43,509 nucleotides of DNA from Aurantibacter sp042094015 (GTDB lineage: Bacteria; Bacteroidota; Bacteroidia; Flavobacteriales; Flavobacteriaceae), in contig NZ_JBELDZ010000012.1 in the NCBI RefSeq assembly GCF_042094015.1, positions 1 to 43,509 of the forward strand, given 5' to 3'. The position numbers were made by a program, and so were the translations under genes. This document shows positions 1-8,788 of the stretch, piece after piece. Under the pieces are notes generated by a model. That model saw only the letters and a program-made list of their open reading frames with translations. It was not told where the DNA came from and did not search any database. Numbering within the stretch: the first letter of the stretch is position 1; the number at the start of each line of letters is the position of its first letter.

Positions 1-2
1 TA

Positions 3-3000
3 TGTGATGATGATTCAGGTACAGGTACTATGCCTACTTTAGTTTTAACAGGTACACCTGGAGCTACAGTCACCATAAGATTTTGGGAATATGGTTCTAA
101 TAACGATGGTACTTTTGGTATTTGTGCTTGGGATCCAAATCCATCTACACCATGTGTAACGCCAACAACACAACCAACAGCCTTAACGTTTAGTGGTGTT
201 ACAACAACACAAATAGATGGATCTTTTACTGCTGCAGGAGCTCCTGGAGCTGATAATTATTTAGTTGTTATGAATACAACTAACGTAGCGCCAACACTTG
301 TAGATGGTACAACATATAATCCAGGAGATGCAATAGCTGGTGGAAACACTGTTATAGATAATGATGCTAATACAACTTTTACAGCGGCTGGATTAACAGA
401 CTCTACAACCTATTATTTCTTTGTATTCTCTTATAATAATACAGCTTGCTCTGGCGGACCTTTATATAATACAACTGGCCCATTAAATAATTCTCAGGCT
501 ACAGTAACACCAACACCATGTGTTACGCCAGCAACTCAACCAACAGCTTTAACTTTTGGTACAGTAACTGGTAGTACAATTGCAGCAACTTTTACTGCTG
601 CTGTTCCTGCTGTAGACAACTATCTTGTTGTATATAACACAACTAATGTAGCACCTACTTTAACAAATGGAACATCTTATAATCCTGGAGATACTATTGG
701 AGCTAGTACCGTAGTAGATAACGATGCAGATACTAGTTTTTTAGCAAGTGGGTTAACAAGTACAACAACCTATTATTTCTTTGTTTTTGCATTTAACGAT
801 TCTACGTGTGCTGGAGGACCACTTTATAATACTACAGCACCATTAAATGGAACAGAAACTACAGTAGCATTTACTTATTGTGAACCTTCAAATACAGAAA
901 ATAGATTTTATATAAATGACTTTAGTACGGTTGGAAACGTAACCGATATAACAAACTTAAATACGGGCTATACCGGAACTGGTTATACAGACTATACAGC
1001 TCAGGTTGTAACAAATCTTCAAGGAGCTACCGTAAATTTTGTAGCTGACTTTGGTCAAGCAAACAATACTTTTGGAGCTTCTATTTGGGTAGATTTTAAT
1101 AGTGATTCTACATTTGATCCAGGAGAACAAGTTTATACATCTGGAGCTTATGTTGGAGGTGTTACAGCAAGTTTTATAATTCCTCCTGCAACCCCTGCAG
1201 GAAGTTATAGAATGCGTCTTTTAATTGACTGGTTAGATACTACTCCAGACCCATGTTTATTTAGCGCAGATAGAGGTGAAGCTGAAGATTATACATTAAC
1301 CGTTACGAGTCCAGCACCTTGTACTACACCAATAGCACAGCCAACAGCGTTGTCGTTTGATAGTGTTACAGCTAGTGCTATAACAGCTTCTTTTACAGCT
1401 GCGGCTCCTGCGGCAGATAATTATTTGGTTGTTATGAATACAACTGGTGTAGCTCCAACAATTGTAGACGGAACAACCTATTTAGTTGGAGATACTATTG
1501 GTACAAGTACGGTTATTGATACAGATTCAGACACAATATTTACTGCAACACCATTATTACCAACAACAACCTATTTTTTCTTTATATATTCTTATAATAA
1601 TTTAATATGTTCTGGTGGGCCTTTATATAATACTGTTTTACCACTTTTAGGTAATACAATTACACCTGTGGCTTCGGCTTATTGTGAAGGTGAAGCTACA
1701 GTCGATGAAAGTGTTAAATATATTAACGATCTTGAATTTATTGGAACATTAAATGATGTCTCTAATTTTGGAAATGGATTCACTGGAGGAGCCACACCTG
1801 GTTACCAAGACTGGACAGGTTTAACAAATTCTATTCAAGCACAAGGAGAAGGAATTAATGTTTTTGTTGAAGGAGAAATTGGACGTGGGCACATAAAAGC
1901 TTGGGTAGATTGGGATAGAAATGGTGCATTCGATTTTGTAACAGAAGAAGTTTATGATTCTGAAGGAATTGCCACAACAAGTACAACGTTTGGTTTTGTG
2001 ATTCCTCCAGCTCAAGCTATTGGAGATTATAGAATTAGAATTAGATATTATAATTCATTTAGAAACTCAGATGGAGCTGAATATGCTGCTTATGATTTTG
2101 ATGCTTGTGAGGATTTTGGTCCACAAGTACATTTTGGATTTAATTTTACAGAATATGGTGAAACTGAAGATTATTTATTTACTGTTATTTCTAGTTGTGA
2201 TGCAACTATAGATAATATTGTTGAGCCTTCTATTTGCGGAGATGGTACTGCTAATTTGGCTGCTACAGGAAGTGCAAGTACAATTGAATACCACTGGTAC
2301 GCAAATGAAGGTGATACCGTGCCAATTGTAACTACCAATGTTGGAAACTGGACTACACCAGTACTTACAACTTCAACAGATTATTATGTTACTGCAGATA
2401 ATGGAACTTGTGAGTCCTTAGTTAAAACTAAAATAAGCGTAAGGGTTAATCCTGTTGCAGTACTTACTTTTACACCATCTACACCAGAAGTTTGTGGAGA
2501 AGATGATATTATAGCAATATCTGCTGCTGGAACTAATGAAATTGCTTATTTAATAGAGGAAGATTTTGAAACAGGGACATTAGGAACATTAGTTGTAAAT
2601 AACCTTAGAACTTATACTGCAGCTGAAACAGCTATAACACAGTGGCAACCTAGAACTAGTACATTTGTACCAGCAGAAGCTGTTTGGTTTCCAGCAATTT
2701 CTTCTGGGTTTGGAACTAATAATTTTGCAATGGCAAATTCAGATTCAAGCACAACAAATATTACAGAAACCGCAATAGAGTCTGGAGTATTAGATTCTTC
2801 TACTTTTACAGATTTGACTTTAGACTTTGATATGTATTTTTCTAGATATGTATTTGGTGCAGGTATTCCGGAAAATGTTAATGTAGAAGTATCTACAAAT
2901 GGTGGTGGTGCATGGACTACACTACAAACCTATGATAATGATATAGGCTACGGAACTGCGTTTGCTAGTCAAACAATCGATTTATCTGCTTATGTAAATG

Positions 3001-5012
3001 AAACAAATTTAAAGGTAAGAATTCGTTATTTTGCAGATTACTGGTGTGATGGTGTTGCAATAGATAATGTAGAACTATATGGGTCAAGACCATTAAACTC
3101 TTCTTTTTCTTGGACAAGTCCAACTCCTATAGATGCTTATACAGATCCTGCAGCAACTATTCCTTACACAACAGGAACTACTGTTGGTATTGTTTATGTT
3201 AAACCTACTGCTGTACAGTTAGAACAAAACTCTTTTGAGTTTGTGGCAACAGCAACTATGAATAATGGCTGTGAAATTAGTGCAAATATTGCAATTACTA
3301 ATAATACTAAATTTTGGAAAGGAACAACTGATACGGAATGGAACGACCCTACTAATTGGGCACCTGCTGGTGTACCAACTATAGATAATTGTGTTATTAT
3401 ACCTGACAATACAGAAATAACTGGTACAGGATATGATGCTTATGCAAGAAACTTAACAGTAAGACCTACAGGTGTTTTAGATTTACAATCTGAAAACAAC
3501 CTTACAGTGCAAGAATTTGTAACTGTTGATGCTGGTGGTACTTTTGACATTAGAGATAGTGCCAGTTTAATACAAATTGATAACGATGCTAATACAGGTA
3601 CTGTAACTATTGAAAGAAATAGTCAAGCAATGAATGCTTTAGACTATACTTTCTGGAGTTCTCCAATTACAGCCTATACTTTAGGTGGACTTGTTCCAGG
3701 AAGTTTATATTATCTTTCTTATACGCCAACCATTGCAAACGGTCATGGAAATTGGAACTACTTAAATGCAGGAGACAGTATGGCTCCAGGTACTGGTTAC
3801 GCTATACGTTCTACAGGAACAGGAGTTCATAATGGTTCATTTGTTGGAACTCCAACAAATGGAGATGTTAATACCGCCATTACCATTGGTACGGATGCTA
3901 CATTAGGACTTACAATTGGAGATACAACAGTAGGACCAAATGATGACCAATGGCAACTTATAGGAAATCCTTATGCATCTGCTATTGATATTACTACATT
4001 TTTAAATCACCCAACAAATAGTCCTATTTTAGATGGTACGGCATATTTATGGACTCATAACACAGCACCAACCGCCGGTACGCCAGATCCATTTTATGCA
4101 GATTATGTAGCTAATTATACATTAAACGATTATGCTTCTATAAATAGTCTTGGTGGAACTACTACGGCTATGTCTGGAGGAACAACACCAATAGCTTATA
4201 TTGCTTCTGGACAATCATTTGTAGTTCTTGGTACTGGTAACGGAACTGCAATATTTGATAATACAATGCGTGGTAGCAATAATAATAATACGTTCTTTAA
4301 AACTGCTGAACAACAAAACTCTAAATCAATAACACCAGACTTTGAAAAGCATAGAGTATGGTTTAATTTAAGTTCTGATTATGGCGGGTTTAGTCAAGTT
4401 TTACTTGGTTATGCAGAAGGAGCAACCAATGGTTGGGATAGAGGTTTAGATGCTATAAATTATGGAGGTAACTCAGTTACTTTCTACTTTGTAACACCAG
4501 ATATTGAAATGAAAACTCAAGCTAAACCATTACCTTTTGCAGATACAGATATTGTTCCATTAGGTTATAAAGCTGTAAATCAAGGACAATTAAGAATTGG
4601 TATTGATCATTTTGATGATTTATTTGATACTATTGATATTTATGTTAGAGATAAAGATTTAGATGTTGAGCATAATTTAAAATTAGCTCCATATATCTTT
4701 ACTACAGAAGTTGGAGTATTTAATGATAGATTTGAAATTATTTATAGATCTAATGCATTATCAACGACTGATTTTGATTCTGTTAACAATAATGTTTTAG
4801 TATTTAGTAATGGAGATTTAACTATAAAATCAAATAATTTTGATATTAAAAATGTTCAAGTATTCAATACGTTGGGTCAAAAATTATTCAACTTAAATAA
4901 TATAAACAAAACTTTAGTAAGTTTAAATGGCTTTAGAAAAACAGAAACAATGCTATTAATTACTATAGAATTATCAAATGGAGCAACTTTAACAAAAAAA
5001 GTTATTCATTAA
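3..5012 (+). CDS. Giant secreted repeat protein with GEVED domains and T9SS tail (5' partial)
   Basis: The gene is cut by the left edge: the frame stays open upstream of the first ATG (position 30) through codons for CDDDSGTGT, so the start and signal peptide lie outside the window. Numbering from the ATG at 30: two tandem fibronectin-III-like units of about 120 residues (42-163, 164-282), a GEVED domain (about 283-430) with WVDFNSD and GEAEDYTL, a third unit (431-550), a second GEVED domain (551-722), an Ig-like module (723-808), a region starting EDFETGTLG that resembles MAM or jelly-roll modules (about 845-1020), a stretch starting FWKG at 1095 that looks like the start of a beta-solenoid, and a C-terminal tail (about 1590-1660) with VQVFNTLGQKLF, typical of T9SS type A sorting domains. 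Known for the family: such proteins are exported through the outer membrane and attached or released. An adhesin or matrix role is inference. No catalytic motif was seen. Confidence 0.85.
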   Translation, partial: CDDDSGTGTMPTLVLTGTPGATVTIRFWEYGSNNDGTFGICAWDPNPSTPCVTPTTQPTALTFSGVTTTQIDGSFTAAGAPGADNYLVVMNTTNVAPTLVDGTTYNPGDAIAGGNTVIDNDANTTFTAAGLTDSTTYYFFVFSYNNTACSGGPLYNTTGPLNNSQATVTPTPCVTPATQPTALTFGTVTGSTIAATFTAAVPAVDNYLVVYNTTNVAPTLTNGTSYNPGDTIGASTVVDNDADTSFLASGLTSTTTYYFFVFAFNDSTCAGGPLYNTTAPLNGTETTVAFTYCEPSNTENRFYINDFSTVGNVTDITNLNTGYTGTGYTDYTAQVVTNLQGATVNFVADFGQANNTFGASIWVDFNSDSTFDPGEQVYTSGAYVGGVTASFIIPPATPAGSYRMRLLIDWLDTTPDPCLFSADRGEAEDYTLTVTSPAPCTTPIAQPTALSFDSVTASAITASFTAAAPAADNYLVVMNTTGVAPTIVDGTTYLVGDTIGTSTVIDTDSDTIFTATPLLPTTTYFFFIYSYNNLICSGGPLYNTVLPLLGNTITPVASAYCEGEATVDESVKYINDLEFIGTLNDVSNFGNGFTGGATPGYQDWTGLTNSIQAQGEGINVFVEGEIGRGHIKAWVDWDRNGAFDFVTEEVYDSEGIATTSTTFGFVIPPAQAIGDYRIRIRYYNSFRNSDGAEYAAYDFDACEDFGPQVHFGFNFTEYGETEDYLFTVISSCDATIDNIVEPSICGDGTANLAATGSASTIEYHWYANEGDTVPIVTTNVGNWTTPVLTTSTDYYVTADNGTCESLVKTKISVRVNPVAVLTFTPSTPEVCGEDDIIAISAAGTNEIAYLIEEDFETGTLGTLVVNNLRTYTAAETAITQWQPRTSTFVPAEAVWFPAISSGFGTNNFAMANSDSSTTNITETAIESGVLDSSTFTDLTLDFDMYFSRYVFGAGIPENVNVEVSTNGGGAWTTLQTYDNDIGYGTAFASQTIDLSAYVNETNLKVRIRYFADYWCDGVAIDNVELYGSRPLNSSFSWTSPTPIDAYTDPAATIPYTTGTTVGIVYVKPTAVQLEQNSFEFVATATMNNGCEISANIAITNNTKFWKGTTDTEWNDPTNWAPAGVPTIDNCVIIPDNTEITGTGYDAYARNLTVRPTGVLDLQSENNLTVQEFVTVDAGGTFDIRDSASLIQIDNDANTGTVTIERNSQAMNALDYTFWSSPITAYTLGGLVPGSLYYLSYTPTIANGHGNWNYLNAGDSMAPGTGYAIRSTGTGVHNGSFVGTPTNGDVNTAITIGTDATLGLTIGDTTVGPNDDQWQLIGNPYASAIDITTFLNHPTNSPILDGTAYLWTHNTAPTAGTPDPFYADYVANYTLNDYASINSLGGTTTAMSGGTTPIAYIASGQSFVVLGTGNGTAIFDNTMRGSNNNNTFFKTAEQQNSKSITPDFEKHRVWFNLSSDYGGFSQVLLGYAEGATNGWDRGLDAINYGGNSVTFYFVTPDIEMKTQAKPLPFADTDIVPLGYKAVNQGQLRIGIDHFDDLFDTIDIYVRDKDLDVEHNLKLAPYIFTTEVGVFNDRFEIIYRSNALSTTDFDSVNNNVLVFSNGDLTIKSNNFDIKNVQVFNTLGQKLFNLNNINKTLVSLNGFRKTETMLLITIELSNGATLTKKVIH
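153..518 (+). repeat. Fibronectin-III-like coding repeat, unit 1 of 3
   Basis: This 122-codon unit starts at CVTPTTQPTALTF and contains ADNYLVVMNTTNVAPTLV, a YNPGD turn and TYYFFVFSYNN. It is followed directly by unit 2, which shares most of these residues and also long stretches of nucleotides. Confidence 0.75.
519..875 (+). repeat. Fibronectin-III-like coding repeat, unit 2 of 3
   Basis: This unit is tandem with unit 1. It begins CVTPATQPTALTF and keeps VDNYLVVYNTTNVAPTL, YNPGDTIG and TYYFFVFAFND. It ends where the first GEVED domain starts (YCEPS). Confidence 0.75.
1320..1679 (+). repeat. Fibronectin-III-like coding repeat, unit 3 of 3
   Basis: This unit is separated from units 1 and 2 by the first GEVED domain. 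It begins CTTPIAQPTALSF and keeps ADNYLVVMNTTGVAPTIV and TYFFFIYSYNN. It is followed by the second GEVED domain, which suggests that a unit-plus-GEVED block was duplicated. Confidence 0.75.
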
Positions 5013-5058
5013 AGAACATTAAAAATTAAAATTCTGTAATTCACAGAGTATCTATAAA

Positions 5059-5107
5059 AGATTAGTCATAAAAATAGGTTCACTATTTAATGGCTAATCT
5101 TTTTTTA
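5059..5107 (+). terminator. Rho-independent terminator after the giant secreted protein gene
   Basis: The arms AGATTAGTCAT (5059-5069) and ATGGCTAATCT (5090-5100) pair with one G-T pair. An inner AAATAG/CTATTT stem continues the hairpin. Seven T residues follow directly. The hairpin lies 46 bases after the stop codon. Confidence 0.85.
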
Positions 5108-5143
5108 TGACCATTAATCAGTAAAAAAAAACACAAATTATAC

Positions 5144-5165
5144 AAAACGAACAATCGTTCGGTTT
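5144..5165 (+). promoter_or_regulatory. Palindrome resembling a TetR-family operator
   Basis: The arms CGAAC (5148-5152) and GTTCG (5157-5161) flank a 4-base AATC centre. The flanking AAA (5144-5146) and TTT (5163-5165) extend the symmetry across one mismatch. The site lies about 70 bases before the fibre-like gene, has no T tract and is GC-richer than its surroundings, so it looks more like a protein-binding site than a terminator. The TetR assignment rests on resemblance to known TetR-type sites. No regulator gene lies in the window. Confidence 0.45.
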
Positions 5166-5235
5166 ATTTTATATGTTCATTTTTTTAACTTTATTATTAT
5201 GATTATATTTATATATAATTAAAAAAACTTAGATT

Positions 5236-6882
5236 ATGGTAAATAAACTACTTTGCATAGCACTATTCTTAATTTCAACAAACATCTATTCTCAAGTTGG
5301 AATCGGAACAACAACGCCTAATTCAGATGCATTATTAGATATTGATGCAACCATATCTACAGGCGGTTTATTATTACCAAGATTAAATCTTTCTAGTACA
5401 GTTAACTCTGCACCATTAACAGCACATGTAGCAGGTATGACTATATATAATGAGGCAACAATTGCAGATGTAACGCCAGGTATGTATTATAATAATGGAA
5501 CATTGTGGATACGTTTAGGTGCTGGAGCTCTTTCAAACGATTGGTCAATTACAGGAAATAATGGTACAACATATGGAACAAATTTTATAGGAACTACAGA
5601 TAACACAGATGTATCCATTCAAAGAAACAACATAAGAACGATTAGATTACAAAATACTACCACAACTTTTAGAGATGAGATCAGAACTAGAAACGGTAGT
5701 GTAGATAGTGGAGATACCTTAATAAGATTATTTGACTCTGCAGATGCTGGTGTTATACAAATTAATGAAAACAATGGTGCAAGTCATAGATTTCATGGAA
5801 ATGATGATAGTGTCTTAAATGAACAGCAATTAGATTTAAACTTTAGAATTGAAGGAAACGATTTTGATGATGTATTATTTATTGATGCAGCAGACAATTT
5901 AGTTTCAATAGGAAATCAAACACCTATATTTCCAGGAATAGATACATTTCAATCTTATGCATACTTTGTAAATGACCATGCCGTTAACGGGTACTCAACT
6001 TCTGGTGTTGGTGTTTATGGAGCAGATTCAACAGATGGTTTTGGAGTTGAAGGTGTTTCTGCAACAAATGGCGTTGGTGTAGTAGGTACTGCTACAGGTT
6101 TAGGTGCAAGTTTTATAGTTGGCTCTGGTGGATCTTTTGCAGGCTCAAATTATGGTGTGTTTGGACAGGCTAATAATGCTGGTGGAGTTGGTATAATTAC
6201 CGAAGTAAATGGTTCTGGCTTAGTTGGTTTTGGTGGAGATGAAGGTGGAATATTTAGTGGTAATGCTTTTGGAGCTGTTGGTTATGTTCCTAATGCAGCT
6301 GGAATTGGAGTTTTAGGTTTTTCAAATGGTGGAGCAGGTACAGCTTTATTTGGTTTTGGTAACTTTACTGCAACAGGAACAAAAGCATTTACTATAGATC
6401 ATCCTTTAGATCCTGAAAACAAAAAATTAAAGCATTTCTCTGTAGAATCTGATGAAGTACTAAATGTTTATAGAGGAACTGCTAGTTTTGATGCTAGTGG
6501 AAATGTAACTATAAAATTACCTCAATATTTTAAAGAAATTAATATTAATTTTTCTTACCAGTTAACACCGGTTGGCGCTAGTATGCCACAATTACATGTT
6601 AGTAAAGAAGTAAGCGGAAACTCTTTTGGAGTATCGGGTGGAAAAGCTAACAAGAAAGTGTCATGGGTTGTTTATGCAGAAAGAAACGATAAATTTTTAC
6701 AAGCTAACCCAGGTCAAAGAGAAACAGAAGTATTAAAAACAAATAAAGAACAAGGGAAGTATTATCATCCTACAGCTTGGGGACAAAATAAAAGTAAAGC
6801 AATGTTTAAAAAAGACGAGATAAAAGCTAAAACCTATAAAAAAGAAAATAATAGTAAAAAAGGAAAGCCTACAAAATTCTAA
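5236..6882 (+). CDS. Secreted fibre-like protein with VGIGTTTP start and Gly-rich repeats
   Basis: A signal peptide of about 20 residues (hydrophobic LLCIALFLIS, ending YSQ) is followed directly by VGIGTTTP, a motif common at the mature N-terminus of flavobacterial secreted fibre-like proteins. Residues 250-385 are rich in glycine, with recurring short units such as GVGVYGADSTDGFGVEG, suggesting a beta-solenoid or trimeric shaft. Residues about 390-500 start with TIDHPLDPENKKLKH and look like a conserved end domain that I recall from unrelated bacteria. The last 50 residues are lysine-rich and no T9SS sorting tail is evident. The gene stands alone between a terminator and a convergent gene, whose stop codon begins at the very next base. 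A TetR-like palindrome sits in its upstream region. A surface or extracellular role is inferred; the exact function is unknown. Confidence 0.8.
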   Translation: MVNKLLCIALFLISTNIYSQVGIGTTTPNSDALLDIDATISTGGLLLPRLNLSSTVNSAPLTAHVAGMTIYNEATIADVTPGMYYNNGTLWIRLGAGALSNDWSITGNNGTTYGTNFIGTTDNTDVSIQRNNIRTIRLQNTTTTFRDEIRTRNGSVDSGDTLIRLFDSADAGVIQINENNGASHRFHGNDDSVLNEQQLDLNFRIEGNDFDDVLFIDAADNLVSIGNQTPIFPGIDTFQSYAYFVNDHAVNGYSTSGVGVYGADSTDGFGVEGVSATNGVGVVGTATGLGASFIVGSGGSFAGSNYGVFGQANNAGGVGIITEVNGSGLVGFGGDEGGIFSGNAFGAVGYVPNAAGIGVLGFSNGGAGTALFGFGNFTATGTKAFTIDHPLDPENKKLKHFSVESDEVLNVYRGTASFDASGNVTIKLPQYFKEININFSYQLTPVGASMPQLHVSKEVSGNSFGVSGGKANKKVSWVVYAERNDKFLQANPGQRETEVLKTNKEQGKYYHPTAWGQNKSKAMFKKDEIKAKTYKKENNSKKGKPTKF

Positions 6883-7209
6883 TTATCTCAAATACTTTAT
6901 AAACTTCCAAAACGATCTTGATTTTAAATAATTAAGGTCGTTTTCTTTTGCGTAAGCTTCTCGTTCAAAAGAAATATTTTTGTAAGCTAAGTTTGAGTTA
7001 TTATAAATTATTAGTCTGATTAAAAACTCTAAGAGATACAAAATATAAAAAGGTAAAACTAACAACTCTAATTGTTGTCTTAAATGAATTTTCTCGTGGT
7101 TGATAAGCACTTTATCTTCCTTTAAACGCTTATGCTTCAAAATAACAAAAGGGTAAAGCGTAATAGCTCTAAAACCTTTAAAAAGTATATGTTTTGATAT
7201 TAGTATCAT
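6883..7209 (-). CDS. Small membrane protein with HExxH motif, possible zinc protease
   Basis: This 108-residue protein carries HEKIH at residues 38-42, the zinc-binding and catalytic pattern of many metallopeptidases. It is followed by a hydrophobic segment (about 49-68) and then FEREAY (81-86), whose glutamates could supply a third zinc ligand as in gluzincins. I recall similar short proteins as hypothetical in other Flavobacteriaceae. The arrangement is reminiscent of the membrane protease core of M56/BlaR1 proteins but much shorter. The gene is last in a minus-strand series after the BI-1 gene, separated from it by a hairpin, and its stop codon abuts that of the convergent fibre gene. A protease function is inference; it could be a non-catalytic relative. 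Confidence 0.7.
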   Translation of the reverse strand: MILISKHILFKGFRAITLYPFVILKHKRLKEDKVLINHEKIHLRQQLELLVLPFYILYLLEFLIRLIIYNNSNLAYKNISFEREAYAKENDLNYLKSRSFWKFIKYLR

Positions 7210-7211
7210 AA

Positions 7212-7248
7212 TAAAACAACAAAGCCCTAAAATAGATTTAGAGCTTTG
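7212..7248 (-). terminator. Hairpin terminator after the BI-1 gene
   Basis: CAAAGC and CTAAA (7220-7231) pair with TTTAG and GCTTTG (7237-7248) around one C/A mismatch. On the minus strand the stem is followed by a T-rich stretch, TTGTTTTATT. It lies about 20 bases past the BI-1 stop codon. Confidence 0.6.
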
Positions 7249-7268
7249 TAAATTTATAAACTATTAGG

Positions 7269-7981
7269 TTAATCTCTTGACATAAAAATTCTTAAAATAT
7301 ACCAGAACAACAACATTAAACTAGCAAATAAACCTAATGCAGCAGGAATATATTGATCTTGGCTATATTTATGAATCAAATTAGAAGTTTGATATAAAAT
7401 ACTTCCTCCTGCTAATAAACACATAGCTACAGAAAACCATAAACCTAAATCAAAACCAAATAATGTTCCTGCTATAATTAAACCAATCGCAATAAAACCA
7501 CCAACAATTAAACCTGTTTTTAAAAATGAAAAATCTTTTTTAGTTAATAATACCACAGCACTTAAACCTGTAAATAAAGCTAAAGTTACAATTGCAGCTT
7601 GCTGCAATATTTCTAAACCTGAATCCATATAGAATGCTGCAATGTAGATCATAGGAACAAAAATGACTGCTTGAGCCAAAATATAGATTCCATACGCTAA
7701 ATATTGTAAGTTTTTATCCTGAGATTTTAGCGCAGTACTTTCAGCATAAGTAGTAATAAACATAAAACCACCTAAAAGTAATAACCATTTATAGCCATCT
7801 GTAAGAGATAACATAAAATTAACAACTGTATCACTTTGTAATAATAAATATTCAAAGATTATAAATACTAAAACACCAGCAGCAACGTGTGCATACGTTT
7901 TTTATAAAAAGCAACTTGTGCTTCTGTATCTGTTTGACCTACTAAAAGTCTTTGTGATGATTGATTTTGAAATTCTTCCAT
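7269..7981 (-). pseudogene. Bax inhibitor-1 (BI-1/YccA) family membrane protein, frame broken by one base
   Basis: Reading from the ATG at 7981, the protein begins MEEFQNQSSQRLLVGQTDTE and runs to FYKK. The frame then fails at a run of six A residues on the minus strand (7898-7903). One extra A would give FYKKTYAHVAAGVLVF and join it seamlessly to the downstream frame (7814-7269: MLSLTDGYKWLLLLGG to RIFMSRD). The repaired protein has 237 residues, a normal BI-1 length, with about seven membrane segments and an otherwise intact sequence. Known for the family: inner-membrane proteins related to YccA/YbhL, linked to calcium leak or FtsH modulation. It lies 19 bases after the yugP-like gene, so the two are probably co-transcribed. 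An assembly error in a homopolymer is the likeliest cause; a real mutation or slippage on A6 is possible. Confidence 0.8.
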
Positions 7982-8000
7982 TATATAACTCTTTTGTTTA

Positions 8001-8714
8001 TTAATTTTTATTCCCGCCAAAAACCTGCATTGCCCAATATAATAAAGACGCAATAGATCCAATAGCAGCTACTAAATACGTTCTTGCAGCCCATTTTAAG
8101 GCATCTTTAGAACCTGCATATTCTTCTGGTGTAACTATATTTTTTGCCTTTAACCAAGCTAAAGCTCTATTGCTAGCGTCATATTCTACAGGTAATGTAA
8201 TAACACTAAACAAAGTTGCGAAAGCCATCATTCCAAGACCTGCAACCGCAACCCACCAACCTAAACCTAAACCAGCTGCTGCTCCTAAAGCTAAGCCTCC
8301 AAAAACTAAATATTGAGACATATTAGACGTAACACTTACAATTGGCACCAACTTAGAACGTATTGTTAAATAACTATAGGCAGTAGCATGTTGTACTGCA
8401 TGACCACATTCATGAGCTGCAACTGCTGCTGCTGCTGCATTACGTTCGTTATAAACAACTTCGCTTAAGTTTACTGTTTTGTTTTGTGGATTGTAATGAT
8501 CTGTTAATTGTCCACGAGTAGAAATTACTTCAACATCAAAAATACCATTGTCTTTTAGCATTTTCTCGGCTATTTCTGCGCCACTCATCCCATTCCTTAA
8601 TTGGATTTGAGAATATTTTTTAAACTTGCGTTTTAACTGGCTACTTGCTAGCCAACTAAATATAGATATTGCTCCTAAAAGGATATAATATCCTGTCATT
8701 CCGCTTCCCATCAT
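8001..8714 (-). CDS. YugP-family neutral zinc metallopeptidase
   Basis: This 237-residue membrane protein matches the zinc_peptidase_2/YugP family. It has an N-terminal membrane segment (about 7-22), then SGAEIAEKMLKDNGI, the conserved Q-L-T-DHYNP motif, and AAHECGHAVQHA around residue 100, where HECGH is the HExxH zinc site. Two further hydrophobic segments (about 130-165) and a C-terminal one follow. The motif LPVEYDASNRAL is typical and its glutamate is a candidate third ligand. Two ATG codons stand in tandem at 8714 and 8711; either could start. The BI-1 gene follows 19 bases downstream, which suggests both act in membrane protein homeostasis (inference). A possible promoter (TATCTTTAG with an upstream TTTG) lies around 8740-8767. 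Confidence 0.9.
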   Translation of the reverse strand: MMGSGMTGYYILLGAISIFSWLASSQLKRKFKKYSQIQLRNGMSGAEIAEKMLKDNGIFDVEVISTRGQLTDHYNPQNKTVNLSEVVYNERNAAAAAVAAHECGHAVQHATAYSYLTIRSKLVPIVSVTSNMSQYLVFGGLALGAAAGLGLGWWVAVAGLGMMAFATLFSVITLPVEYDASNRALAWLKAKNIVTPEEYAGSKDALKWAARTYLVAAIGSIASLLYWAMQVFGGNKN

Positions 8715-8788
8715 TTTATTATTATTTTTTATTCTGATCTAAAGATAGCAAAAAGTAAGCCAACAAATAACTAAGAAAATGTGTCAGT

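Noticed and set aside
5236..6882. Fibre-like gene as part of a prophage
   Set aside because: It has a signal peptide and no neighbouring phage genes; VGIGTTTP proteins are common in flavobacterial secretomes.
7982..8062. Upstream extension of the BI-1 N-terminal frame into the yugP-like gene
   Set aside because: It overlaps the 3' end of the yugP-like coding sequence in another frame and does not resemble BI-1; the ATG at 7981 fits the family.
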